From: Pseudomonas sp. LFM046
GTDB lineage: Bacteria; Pseudomonadota; Gammaproteobacteria; Pseudomonadales; Pseudomonadaceae
Direction: 5' to 3'
Assembly (NCBI RefSeq): GCF_000949385.2
Contig: NZ_JYKO02000002.1
Location: forward strand, 1-45,232
DNA length: 45,232 nucleotides
The notes beneath the pieces are model-generated. The model searched no databases, was not told the DNA's origin, and saw nothing but the letters and a program-made list of their open reading frames with translations. This document shows, in pieces, positions 1-6,895 of this stretch (position 1 is the first letter of the stretch; the number at the start of each line of letters is the position of its first letter). The position numbers and the translations under genes were made by a program.

Positions 1-7
1 GCAGGAT
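1..7. other. Left copy of GCAGGAT, candidate att core
   Basis: The first seven bases, GCAGGAT, are identical to the last seven (45226-45232). The copy lies within the int reading frame. Joining the ends through one copy closes int with a stop two codons later. Seven bases is short, so this could be coincidence or the way the window was cut, but placement next to int fits an att core. Confidence 0.45.
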
Positions 8-1245
8 GTTCCCGGCGCTTTTTCGTATGTGCTTGATTTAAAACGGATTAAATCGACTTCCGTTTCGTCCTGTACCAATTTCGTACCATTTGCGTGCGTT
101 TGCAGCTTCGCCAGCTCAGACCAGTCCGATGGCGAATTGATCCATTCGGCGTAAGTGCTCAGCAGGACTTCAACGGTGTGCCCCAGCTGGTTGGCGATGA
201 ACGCGAGGTTCGCACCGGCCATCAGCAGCATCGTCGCATAGGTGTGGCGCGTATCGTACTGCCGCCGCTTGCGGATGCCCAGCGCCTTCATGGCCGGCAC
301 CAGGTAATCGTTGGGCGCGTCCTCGCCCATCCAGGCCTTGCCCTGGGCCGGCGGGAAGACGTGTTCGGTGTCGACCTTTAGACGCTCGCGGATCGCCTTG
401 GCCCGCTCCAGGGCATGCCAAGCGCGGTCGTTCAGGAGCACCTTGCGGCGCTTCTTGTTCTTCACCCGCTCGACCACCCCGCCGTCGGCGATGATGCGGC
501 AGACATGGGCGGTGCGTTGCTGCTCGTCGATCTCGCCCCAGAGCAGCGCGCGCTGCTCGCCGGGGCGCATGCCGGTGTAGAAGGCAAACTCGAAGTAGGC
601 GGCGTAGATCTCCACGCGGCGACCGCCGAGCTGGCCATATAGATGCGCGATGATCCGGTCGGCCTCTTCCTGGGTGAAGGGGTCGATGGTGCGCCTGTGC
701 TTGCGTGGCAGGTCGACGGGCAGGGCGGGGTTCCTGGCCAGGTAACCGTCATTCACGGCGCTGCGCAGCACCACCCGAAGGCGAACCAGCGCCGTGCGCT
801 TGGCCGTCGGGGACGCCCAGGACGTCTCGTTGGCGATCCGGCGGATGTCGAAGGCGCTGACCTGGGTGACCGGGACCGGCGCCAGGTAGGGCATCCAGTG
901 CCGGTTCAGGGTGCTCTTGTAGTTGTCCCGGGTGCCCTTGACCACCTCCCGGCTATCCAGCCAGACCTGGCAGTACTCGCCGAAGGTCGGGACTCGCTTG
1001 GTCGCGGCGTAGCTCGAGTTGGGAAACAGCTCGGCGTACCGCTCATCGGTCATCACGCCGAGCTTGATCAGCCGAACTACGTCAGCACGTAGCTCGGTGG
1101 CAGCTTGGACCCCCTTGGCCGTTTGCGGATGGGCGAGGGTTTCGCAGCGGCGCGGCGGGTTGGCCCCTGGCCAGGTGAAGCGGATGCGGATGGCGCGCCC
1201 AGCAAACTCAACTCCGGTGGGCAAATCCAGGTGCTTTCGAGCCAT
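1..1245 (-). CDS. int: Tyrosine integrase, open at window edge
   Basis: Tyrosine recombinase that would integrate and excise the phage. The frame opens at ATG 1245 (start MARKHLDLPTGVEF) and stays open to base 1, giving 415 codons without a stop. The N-terminal part resembles the arm-binding domain (DUF3596 type), followed by a SAM-like core-binding domain. The catalytic set is visible: R227 (YTGMRPGEQ), R333 in DTRHTYAT, H356 in LGHT and nucleophile Y365 in LLSTYAEW. The residue three before R333 is Tyr rather than His, which to my knowledge is common in this subfamily. If the two window ends are joined through their shared GCAGGAT, the frame closes at once with Asp and TAG, so the 3' end of int probably overlaps the attachment core. 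It is the last gene of the leftward operon. Function is secure; the true C-terminus is not visible. Confidence 0.93.
   Translation of the reverse strand, partial: MARKHLDLPTGVEFAGRAIRIRFTWPGANPPRRCETLAHPQTAKGVQAATELRADVVRLIKLGVMTDERYAELFPNSSYAATKRVPTFGEYCQVWLDSREVVKGTRDNYKSTLNRHWMPYLAPVPVTQVSAFDIRRIANETSWASPTAKRTALVRLRVVLRSAVNDGYLARNPALPVDLPRKHRRTIDPFTQEEADRIIAHLYGQLGGRRVEIYAAYFEFAFYTGMRPGEQRALLWGEIDEQQRTAHVCRIIADGGVVERVKNKKRRKVLLNDRAWHALERAKAIRERLKVDTEHVFPPAQGKAWMGEDAPNDYLVPAMKALGIRKRRQYDTRHTYATMLLMAGANLAFIANQLGHTVEVLLSTYAEWINSPSDWSELAKLQTHANGTKLVQDETEVDLIRFKSSTYEKAPGTSC
72..88. repeat. GTACCA direct-repeat pair, left
   Basis: GTACCAATTTCGTACCA holds two GTACCA units 11 bp apart, inside the 3' end of int. 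A near-identical pair with 12 bp spacing lies at 45115-45132 near the other end. Paired repeats on both sides of the presumed att core are what arm-type integrase sites would look like. The role is inferred. Confidence 0.45.
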
Positions 1246-1430
1246 GCGTCGTACCTTTTAACGCTGTAAATCACGTCGCCGTTGATCTTGTTCCAGACGC
1301 CATGGGGAATCTTTCCCTTCAGGCGCCGGGTCTGCAATGCCCGGAAGGTGATGCCCAGTCGGGCCGCCATGTCCACCTCGCTGAGCTTGTCGCGGTCGGG
1401 CTCGAGTGTGAGGTCTTCTGCCGCACTCAT
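1077..1430 (-). CDS. Excisionase-like DNA-binding protein
   Basis: A 117-residue protein whose first 75 residues look like a small winged-helix or excisionase (DUF1233/PF06806-like) fold: DMAARLGITFRALQTRRLKG, then WNKINGDVIYSVKRYDAWLE. Such proteins bend att DNA and bias the integrase towards excision. The basic, Pro/Ser-rich tail (from about residue 78) overlaps the first 169 bases of int in another frame. The overlap is long for a phage, so the stop at 1077 depends on this reading. It sits directly upstream of int and 18 bases after the preceding gene, as expected for an xis. Family assignment is by motif resemblance only. Confidence 0.68.
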   Translation of the reverse strand: MSAAEDLTLEPDRDKLSEVDMAARLGITFRALQTRRLKGKIPHGVWNKINGDVIYSVKRYDAWLESTWICPPELSLLGAPSASASPGQGPTRRAAAKPSPIRKRPRGSKLPPSYVLT

Positions 1431-1448
1431 CGTCTCTTCCCTCCTTCC

Positions 1449-1919
1449 TTATGCCGATTTCGAGGCGGTCGGCCACGCGCCGACAGCGTCGAAGATGCGA
1501 TCCGCCTGCGACTCCTCCAGCGAAACGCTGTCCGGGATCGCGATCCAGGCCATGCCCTGCAGGTGCCTGGGGTTGCAACCGTCCCGCAACTCGACACTGT
1601 AGGTCTCGATGACCCGTTCTAGGTCCTTGGCGAGATAGACGCCCTGGGGCGCCACCTCGACGGCCTTCATGTAGCGCTTGCCGGTGTGGTCCCGGCAGAG
1701 TGCGGCCAGGTAGATGCACCACTGATGCGGGATATCGCACACCGCATCGACAATGGCAGTGCGGCTGTTGGAGGTGATCAGGGCCGCGCTCTGCCAGTTG
1801 ATCAACGTCTGGACCTCGCTGACCTCGGCATCGACCACCGCCACGTGGTTGGTGCGCAGCATGGCTCTGAGGTAGGCCTGGAGTCTGGCGCGGTGGTTGT
1901 ACGGCTTACGACGCTTCAT
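1449..1919 (-). CDS. Hypothetical phage protein
   Basis: A 156-residue protein starting MKRRKPYNHRARLQAYL. I do not recognise a domain. It has a basic N-terminus (about residues 1-22), a central region with CDIPHQWCIYLAALC, and no signal peptide or membrane segment. The start codon overlaps the stop of the methyltransferase by 4 bases (ATGA), so the two are translationally coupled. It lies between the methyltransferase and the excisionase-like gene in the leftward operon. The in-frame sequence upstream of this ATG is out-of-frame methyltransferase DNA, so the short start is preferred. Confidence 0.72.
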   Translation of the reverse strand: MKRRKPYNHRARLQAYLRAMLRTNHVAVVDAEVSEVQTLINWQSAALITSNSRTAIVDAVCDIPHQWCIYLAALCRDHTGKRYMKAVEVAPQGVYLAKDLERVIETYSVELRDGCNPRHLQGMAWIAIPDSVSLEESQADRIFDAVGAWPTASKSA

Positions 1920-3733
1920 GCGGCCATCCTCTGATACAGGTCGATGATGTCGGCCGCGTTGGCGGCAATGAGGTCTTCGGCTTCGTCTGGGCAGACGCTG
2001 TTGCCGATCAGCTTGATCTGGTCGGTGACCTTGATCACCCTCCACTCCAGGGCGCCGGTCTCCGGGTCCTCGAATAGTCCGCGGTCGATGATGTAGTCCG
2101 GGTCGAAGCCCTGGGCGAGCTTCAGCTCCTGCGGCTTGAGCATGCGCAGGGTGAAGTCCACCAGCACGTAGTCGCCCAGCAGCACCAGATCGACCAGCTG
2201 AGGGAAGTGCTCCGGCAGGTACTTGTGCGTGAAGGCGGCGCACTTCCTGGCCTTCTCCAGCAGCTCCGGCGGCAGGTTCAGCGCCGGCACCTGGACCACT
2301 GTCACCAGGGCCATCCGATCCTTGGTCGTGGCGGTGCTGCTGGGTTCGGTCAGCGACCGGGTGTTGTCGCCGGTGCTGAAGTACTTCACCAGGTAGGCGC
2401 TGGCCAGGCGCTGGTTGCTCTTGCCACAAATGGTGCTGGTCGGGTCGTTGGCCGAGCGGCCGTCTCCGGTGTAGAAGCCCCCATTGGCCTGCTCGAAGTG
2501 GCAGGCGGCCAGCGCGTGATGCCCCGAGTTGGTGGTGATGGCGTTCAGCGGCTGGGGCAGGGCATTGCCGACGGAACCCTTGCGCAGGGTGACCATGGCG
2601 GCTGTCACCAAGGCCTGCTCGCCACGGTTCGCGCCCGTGATGGTCCGGGTCGACTCGGTCACTGGATAGCCGCTGCGGTCCCCGTGGTGCGTCAGGTGGG
2701 TGAGGTGGGCCGCCGACAGGGCAAAGTGCCCGCCCTTCACCTGGGCGACCTGGGTGCGGAGCGGGTCATGGGCGCTGAAGGTGCGTTGGGTGCTGGCGTT
2801 GGCGAACTCCGTCAGGTTCACGGCGGCCAGCGCCTCATCGCTGAGCGGGACAAGGAACGGGTTGTCGCTCATGACGGTGTGGCGCCAGAAGCCCTTGGCC
2901 ACACGGCGGTTGGTGTTGGCCACCAGACGCTCGTCGATGATCGACTTGCCCAGGTCGCTGAAGTCGATGCATTCGGCGGCCGAGCGCCATGGCAACTGGC
3001 CCTTTTTTGGCTTCTCGTGGCGCTTCGGTTGGGTCCAGATGATCGGCCGCCCGTCGGTGCGGCCGACCATGAAGAGGCGCTTGCGGATGGTCGGGGCGCC
3101 GGCATTGGACGCCCGGCGCTCGCGCCATTCCACGTTCGCACCCAGGCCTCGCACCAGGGCGGCCTTGGGTACCCACTGACCGATGGCGTCAAGGATCTCG
3201 GGCAAGTCGGGGTGGGCAGGGTCGAGGCCGGTGGACAGGCAGGCGATGAAGGCCTTGAACGTGCGGCCGGCCAGCGCCTTGATCGGCTTGCCGTTGTCAT
3301 CCAGCGGGCCCCAGTCCTGGAACTCCTCGACGTTCTCCAGGAAGAACAGGCGCGGCTTGGTGGCATGCACCCAGCGCACGACCACCCACGCCAACGAGCG
3401 GACGCGGCGGCTGCGGGGTGCGGCGCCCTTGGCCTTGCTGAAGTGGCGGCAGTCCGGGGATGCCCAGAGGATGCCGACGGGTTGCCCGCCAGTAGCTTCC
3501 AGCGGATCGACTTCGAACACGTCGGTGATGTAGTGCCGGGTGTTCTTGTGATTCGCCCGGTGAACCGCGATGGCGATGGGATTGTGGTTGATGGCGATGT
3601 CCGGGTCACGGTAGACCCTGGCGCCGCCGCTACTTGCGCCGCCGGCACCCGCGAAGAGGTCGACGTACAACTCATGGACGAACGGCAGTGCCTGCTGAGT
3701 TGCCGGGGGAAGATGACGGTTGAAGGAGGTCAT
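1916..3733 (-). CDS. C5-cytosine DNA methyltransferase
   Basis: A 605-residue S-adenosylmethionine-dependent cytosine-5 DNA methyltransferase. Visible motifs: motif I DLFAGAGGASSG (about 25-36); motif IV SPDCRHFSKAKG with the presumed catalytic C95, where a PDC replaces the usual PC; motif VI FLENVEEF (ENV 133-135); motif VIII IRKRLF (216-221); and near the C-terminus LIGNSVCPDEAEDL, matching motif X. The region between VIII and X is longer than in small type II enzymes and would hold target recognition. No restriction endonuclease is adjacent, so it is an orphan, most simply protecting phage DNA from host restriction. It overlaps the reverse transcriptase stop by 4 bases (ATGA), placing it in the DGR transcription unit. 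Sequence specificity cannot be read. Confidence 0.9.
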   Translation of the reverse strand: MTSFNRHLPPATQQALPFVHELYVDLFAGAGGASSGGARVYRDPDIAINHNPIAIAVHRANHKNTRHYITDVFEVDPLEATGGQPVGILWASPDCRHFSKAKGAAPRSRRVRSLAWVVVRWVHATKPRLFFLENVEEFQDWGPLDDNGKPIKALAGRTFKAFIACLSTGLDPAHPDLPEILDAIGQWVPKAALVRGLGANVEWRERRASNAGAPTIRKRLFMVGRTDGRPIIWTQPKRHEKPKKGQLPWRSAAECIDFSDLGKSIIDERLVANTNRRVAKGFWRHTVMSDNPFLVPLSDEALAAVNLTEFANASTQRTFSAHDPLRTQVAQVKGGHFALSAAHLTHLTHHGDRSGYPVTESTRTITGANRGEQALVTAAMVTLRKGSVGNALPQPLNAITTNSGHHALAACHFEQANGGFYTGDGRSANDPTSTICGKSNQRLASAYLVKYFSTGDNTRSLTEPSSTATTKDRMALVTVVQVPALNLPPELLEKARKCAAFTHKYLPEHFPQLVDLVLLGDYVLVDFTLRMLKPQELKLAQGFDPDYIIDRGLFEDPETGALEWRVIKVTDQIKLIGNSVCPDEAEDLIAANAADIIDLYQRMAA

Positions 3734-4863
3734 GCGGCCCCCTTGTAGGTCTTGGTCATGCCGGCGTTCACCGCCTTGCCACGCAGCAGCACGGCCTTGG
3801 CCAGGCGCCGGCGGTCGGTGTGGCTGTGGCTGGCCTGGGTGAGTAGGCCGAAGTAGCTGTTGGCGGTTTCCCGCAGGCTGGTGGTCGGCGCGCTGGCGAC
3901 CTGCCGGAGGGCGTGTTCGACCGTGCGGCGGCGGGTGGTACGGCGCCAAGGTTTGATCACTTGACCGACGAAGTCGACGCCGCGGTCGATGGACTGCAAG
4001 ATGGTCTTGGTCGGGTTGAGGCGGACGCCCAGCCGTTCCGGCAGGAAGGCCTCGATCTCGGCCAGCCAGGCATTGAGCTGCTGGGGCGACTGGTGCAGCA
4101 GCACGAAGTCGTCGACGTAGCGGATGTAGTGCCGCGCGCCCAGGCGGTGCTTGACGAACTGGTCCAGGGCGTCGAGGTAGACGTTGGCGAAGAACTGGCT
4201 GCTGAGGTTGCCGATCGGCAAGCCGCGATAGCTCGGCTGGCTGTTCAGGCGCTTATGTTGCGGCACGCGGTTGAGCAGGCGGGCCGGGCTATGCAGCTGG
4301 TAATTCTCCCGTGGGTCGTGCAGCAGGATCTGCAGTGCCAGGGCTTGCCAGTCCGGTTCCGGGATACGGGCGACCAGCTGGTCGGCGAGGATGCGTTTGT
4401 CGATGCTGACGAAGAAGTTGGCCAGGTCGCACTTGAGGTAGTGCGCCGGGCGGCTCCAGTTCTGGGTTTGGCTGCGGACCTTGGCCTCCAGGCGCTGGGC
4501 AGCATAGAGGGTGCCGCGTCCAGGAATGCAGGCGCAGCTGTCGGCGATGAAGCTGCGCTCGATGCGCGGGCCGATGTGGTTGTACAGCAGGTGATGCACG
4601 ATGCGATCGCGGAAGTCGGCCGCCCAGACCTCCCTCGGCTTCGGGTGGGTGACCACGAAGCAGATGGAAGCGCCGGGCTGGTAGGTGCGGTTGACCAGCT
4701 CGGAATGCAGTTGCATGAGGTTGCGCTCCAGGTTGAGCTCGAAGGCCAGTGCGCTCCGGCTGCTGCGCTTGTTGCGCCGGCAGTCCAGGTAGGCCTGCAC
4801 CAGGGCCTCGAAAGAAAATTCAGCACGGCCCGCTGCGGCAGCGGGTGTATCTGCGGACGGCAC
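3730..4863 (-). CDS. DGR reverse transcriptase
   Basis: Reverse transcriptase of a diversity-generating retroelement: it copies the template RNA into cDNA with adenine-specific errors for transfer into the variable repeats. Counting from GTG 4863 (377 aa), the first catalytic Asp is in YLKCDLANFF (D146), the DGR-diagnostic GLPIGNLSSQ is at 214-223 (SQ where retroviral enzymes have SP), and the YVDD catalytic box is at 249-252. The length fits compact DGR enzymes, and there is no maturase or endonuclease domain as in group II introns. The start is uncertain. The frame is open through the whole template repeat up to 5148. GTG 4863 or the ATG pair at 4911/4908 lie inside the repeat, and GTG further down would cut into the conserved FEALVQAY segment. 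Stop is coupled to the methyltransferase. Confidence 0.95.
   Translation of the reverse strand: MPSADTPAAAAGRAEFSFEALVQAYLDCRRNKRSSRSALAFELNLERNLMQLHSELVNRTYQPGASICFVVTHPKPREVWAADFRDRIVHHLLYNHIGPRIERSFIADSCACIPGRGTLYAAQRLEAKVRSQTQNWSRPAHYLKCDLANFFVSIDKRILADQLVARIPEPDWQALALQILLHDPRENYQLHSPARLLNRVPQHKRLNSQPSYRGLPIGNLSSQFFANVYLDALDQFVKHRLGARHYIRYVDDFVLLHQSPQQLNAWLAEIEAFLPERLGVRLNPTKTILQSIDRGVDFVGQVIKPWRRTTRRRTVEHALRQVASAPTTSLRETANSYFGLLTQASHSHTDRRRLAKAVLLRGKAVNAGMTKTYKGAA
4829..4845. repeat. Hairpin beside the DGR template repeat
   Basis: Perfect 7-bp inverted repeat CCCGCTG / CAGCGGG with a 3-nt loop, 5 bases beyond the 3' end of TR and inside the 5' part of the RT frame. The VR hairpins sit 36-37 bases away instead, so this one may belong to the template RNA fold. 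Function is inferred. Confidence 0.55.
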
Positions 4864-4950
4864 GAGCCCGGTAGTCGTTGTCCTTGTGGTCGTTGTTCTG
4901 GTTGCCATCATCGAAGTTCTGGATCCACGCGTTGTTCGGGCTGTACTGCG
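4851..4950 (-). repeat. DGR template repeat (TR)
   Basis: A 100-base repeat matched without gaps by three variable repeats (5559-5658, 6240-6339, 6915-7014). In the leftward sense it contains 30 adenines. Read in the frame of the target proteins it encodes many AAC and GAC codons (NNAWIQNFDDGNQNNDHKDN). It differs from VR1 at 15, VR2 at 9 and VR3 at 12 positions, and all 36 differences are at TR adenines; 21 of the 30 adenines differ in at least one copy. The 24 bases at its 3' end are invariant and correspond to the initiation-of-mutagenic-homing region. It lies between avd and the RT core, the usual place for the DGR template RNA. Confidence 0.96.
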
Positions 4951-5122
4951 CCAAGTCGTGCGATCTACGTCGCCGCGCCGAAGGCCGGAGCCGATCAGCG
5001 GGGTAACTGCGCAGGGCCTGTCCGACACGGGGCCGGTGGTCCCCTGGATGCGCATGGCGGTGGCCGGGTAGGCCAGCGGCACGACCAGATTCAAAATCGC
5101 GCAGGCAAGAGCGCCTTGACGC

Positions 5123-5485
5123 TCAAGCAGCGGGCGACGTTGCGGCATGTTTCTTCCACCCTGTGGCTTGCCGACCCAGCGGGTCAGTAATCTCGATCGC
5201 CCGGGCGTATTGCCGGGTGCTGATCAGGCGCTTGTCGACGGCCAGGCGCAGCATCAGCTCGATCACCTGGAGGTGCTCCAGCAGCTTGCTGATGTGGGTG
5301 GCGCGGTCGGCGCCACTGGCCACGTTGGCCCTGAAGATCAGGGTCACGACCTCGAAGCACTCCATCAGCACCTTCTCGCCCAGGGTCCGCTTGAAGTCGC
5401 GCGGCATGTTCTTGGCGAGGTCGGCCGCCAGGCTGGCAAGGTCGCTGGCCAGTTTGTAGATCGGCAGTTGGTGGTGTAGGGCCAT
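5123..5485 (-). CDS. avd: DGR accessory variability protein Avd
   Basis: A 120-residue, mostly helical, basic protein (MALHHQLPIYKLASDL to the C-terminal KKHAATSPAA) of the Avd/23S-rRNA-IVP four-helix-bundle type. LPIYKLASDLASLAADLAKNMPRDFKRTLGEKV is the typical first helix pair (only in outline here). Avd proteins form a pentameric barrel that binds nucleic acid and the DGR reverse transcriptase and is needed for retrohoming. Its place, directly upstream of the template repeat and downstream of the target genes, is that of avd in Bordetella phage BPP-1. ATG 5485 is used; 18 bases separate it from the VR1 hairpin. The fit of size, composition and context makes the call strong. Confidence 0.92.
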   Translation of the reverse strand: MALHHQLPIYKLASDLASLAADLAKNMPRDFKRTLGEKVLMECFEVVTLIFRANVASGADRATHISKLLEHLQVIELMLRLAVDKRLISTRQYARAIEITDPLGRQATGWKKHAATSPAA

Positions 5486-5503
5486 GCTGAAAAACTCGCC
5501 GAA

Positions 5504-5522
5504 GCGCGGGCTCCGCCCGCGC
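5504..5522. repeat. GC hairpin 3' of VR1
   Basis: Perfect 8-bp inverted repeat GCGCGGGC / GCCCGCGC with a TCC loop, in the gap between the stop of target gene 1 and the start of avd. It is 36 bases from the 3' end of VR1, nearly the same spacing as at VR2 and VR3. In BPP-1 a GC-rich hairpin or cruciform just after VR is needed for target recognition, so the same role is inferred. Confidence 0.75.
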
Positions 5523-5542
5523 CCCGTTAAGGGTTGAAGGGG

Positions 5543-6160
5543 TTAAGGGTTAACGACTCTGCGGACGGCACGAGCCCGGTAGTCGCTGCCCTTGCGGTCG
5601 CCGTACTGGCCGCCATCACCGAAGCCCTGGACCCACGCGGTGCCCGGGCTGTACTGCGTGCTGCTCCAGTGCCAGCGCTCCTCGAACAGCTCGCGGACGT
5701 TGGCGTAGCAGAGGGCCAGTTCGAAGCGGGACGGCAGGTAGAGGTCGCGGTGTCCCTCGATCTCCAGCCCGGCGGCCCACTGCGCGGCGGGGTGCTCGTG
5801 TTCGGCGTCGCAGAGTGCACGGGTATTGGCCAGGCCATCGCGGGCATGGGTGGCGCCGTGTTCACTTTCCCCAGCGGCACCCCAGGGGATTTCCTTCGCT
5901 GTGGCGGCCTCGGCAGTCGGCACCACCAGGTGGTAATCCGGCTGGCCGTCTTCGCCGCGCACCAGACCGGCATACACGCCGCCCTGGCCGGACCAGTACT
6001 GGCCGATGGCGGGCGGCTCCAGGGAAATGCGCACGGTCAGCTCGCCCATCACGCTCTGGGCGGCCGTGATGCCGGCGGCCTGCTCGAGCACCTGACGGGC
6101 CAGCAGGGCGTTCGGGGTTTCCAGACGGGTGCTGCCGACTTCAATGGTGATCAGATTCAT
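5543..6160 (-). CDS. DGR variable target protein 1
   Basis: A 205-residue protein of the DUF1566/C-type-lectin-like kind used by many DGRs. Its N-terminal third (about 1-100) is unlike the other two targets. From DGLANTRAL onward it has the shared core, with LYLPSRFELALCY and WHWSSTQYSPGTAWVQ, ending in YRARAVRRVVNP. The last 40 residues are the diversified ligand-binding face encoded by VR1. No signal peptide or membrane segment is visible. ATG 6160 follows a GAGGA ribosome site 8 bases away; the in-frame TTG six bases earlier is less likely. Residues at variable positions relative to the template include N to G, T, G, Y and G. Its ligand is unknown. Confidence 0.92.
   Translation of the reverse strand: MNLITIEVGSTRLETPNALLARQVLEQAAGITAAQSVMGELTVRISLEPPAIGQYWSGQGGVYAGLVRGEDGQPDYHLVVPTAEAATAKEIPWGAAGESEHGATHARDGLANTRALCDAEHEHPAAQWAAGLEIEGHRDLYLPSRFELALCYANVRELFEERWHWSSTQYSPGTAWVQGFGDGGQYGDRKGSDYRARAVRRVVNP
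5559..5658 (-). repeat. DGR variable repeat 1 (VR1)
   Basis: 100-base gapless match to the template repeat with 15 differences, every one at a template adenine (mostly A to G, with one A to C and one A to T in the coding sense). It forms the 3' end of target gene 1, ending 13 bases before the stop codon. It is the most diverged of the three repeats. Confidence 0.95.
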
Positions 6161-6187
6161 GGTCAAGTCCTCAAAAATTCGCGGCGA

Positions 6188-6202
6188 CCGCGCTGCGCGC
6201 GG
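6188..6202. repeat. GC hairpin 3' of VR2
   Basis: Inverted repeat CCGCGC-TGC-GCGCGG (6-bp stem, 3-nt loop) between the stop of target gene 2 and the start of target gene 1, 37 bases from the 3' end of VR2. The same hairpin and nearly the same flanks recur after VR3, which suggests the gene-plus-spacer unit was duplicated. Confidence 0.72.
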
Positions 6203-6220
6203 CGGAGAGGGATGAAGTGA

Positions 6221-6835
6221 TCAAGGGGTGACCTTGAATCTGCGGACGGCACGAGCCCGGTAGCCGTCGCCCTTGTGGTCGCTGGTCTGGGTGCCATCAT
6301 CGAAGTCCTGGATCCACGCGTGGCTCGGGCTGTACTGCGTACTCGCCCAATGCCAGGTAGGCTCGAAGGCCTGCTCGCCGTCGGCGCGGAAGGCTTCGGC
6401 GCTGGTCTGCGCGGGGCTCTCGGCGGTGTAGGGGTAGCCGACCGGCAGGCTGCTGGGGTTGTCGCCGTCGCGGAAGCTGGCCCAGTTGTCCTGGGTGGTG
6501 GGCTTCAGGTGGCGGTAGCAGAGTTCCAGTTCGTCGCGGCTGGGCAGGTACCAGTCGGTGAAACCGTTGATGTCGAGGGCGAGCATCCAGCGGGCGAGGT
6601 CGCTGCCGGCCCCGGCCATGGCTTGGGTGTTGGCCAGGCCGTCGTTGCAGCTGCGGGCGTCGGTCAGGTTTTCGCCGTACTTGCCCAAGCTGGCTTCGTC
6701 CAGTTCGCCCTGGGCCTTGGGCGAGACGATCAGGGCGTATTCGGCGCCGTCGAGCTGGAGGCGGCCGACATAGAATCCGCCTTCGAACGGGGTGCCGGCG
6801 GTGGTGGGCAGGGCGTTGTGAGTCAGTGCGTTCAT
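6221..6835 (-). CDS. DGR variable target protein 2
   Basis: A 204-residue DUF1566-like target protein. It opens MNALTHNALPTTAGTPFEGG, shares GTPFEGGFYV and the DWYLPSR core with target 3, and ends WASTQYSPSHAWIQDF then YRARAVRRFKVTP. The conserved DGLANT and WYLPSRDELELCY motifs mark the lectin-like fold; the final 40 residues are the VR-coded variable surface. Compared with target 3 it has about 37 extra residues, mainly an insertion between the YLPSR motif and the WHWASTQ motif. No secretion signal is seen. ATG 6835 follows a GAGGA site; the in-frame TTG upstream is rejected. Its VR is closest to the template (9 changes), so it may have been rewritten most recently. Confidence 0.92.
   Translation of the reverse strand: MNALTHNALPTTAGTPFEGGFYVGRLQLDGAEYALIVSPKAQGELDEASLGKYGENLTDARSCNDGLANTQAMAGAGSDLARWMLALDINGFTDWYLPSRDELELCYRHLKPTTQDNWASFRDGDNPSSLPVGYPYTAESPAQTSAEAFRADGEQAFEPTWHWASTQYSPSHAWIQDFDDGTQTSDHKGDGYRARAVRRFKVTP
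6240..6339 (-). repeat. DGR variable repeat 2 (VR2)
   Basis: 100-base gapless match to the template repeat with 9 differences, all at template adenines. It forms the 3' end of target gene 2. The invariant 24-base block at its 3' side is identical in all four copies. Confidence 0.95.
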
Positions 6836-6862
6836 GGTCAAGTCCTCAAAAATTCGTGTTGA

Positions 6863-6877
6863 CCGCGCTGCGCGCGG
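6863..6877. repeat. GC hairpin 3' of VR3
   Basis: Same CCGCGC-TGC-GCGCGG hairpin as after VR2, between the stop of target gene 3 and the start of target gene 2, again 37 bases from the VR end. The conserved spacing supports a role in marking the repeat as a homing target; it could also fold in the mRNA leader of the next gene. Confidence 0.72.
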
Positions 6878-6895
6878 CGGAAAGGGTTGAAGGGG

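Noticed and set aside
2207-3748. Rightward frame opposite the methyltransferase
   Set aside because: Shadow of a gene with all methyltransferase motifs; no ribosome site or recognisable product.
3730-4863. RT as a group II intron maturase or retron RT
   Set aside because: No maturase/endonuclease domain or intron structure, and no msr/msd; SQ motif, Avd and TR/VR pairs identify a DGR.
3913-5190. Rightward frame across RT and template repeat
   Set aside because: Antisense to the RT core with its catalytic motifs; composition bias only.
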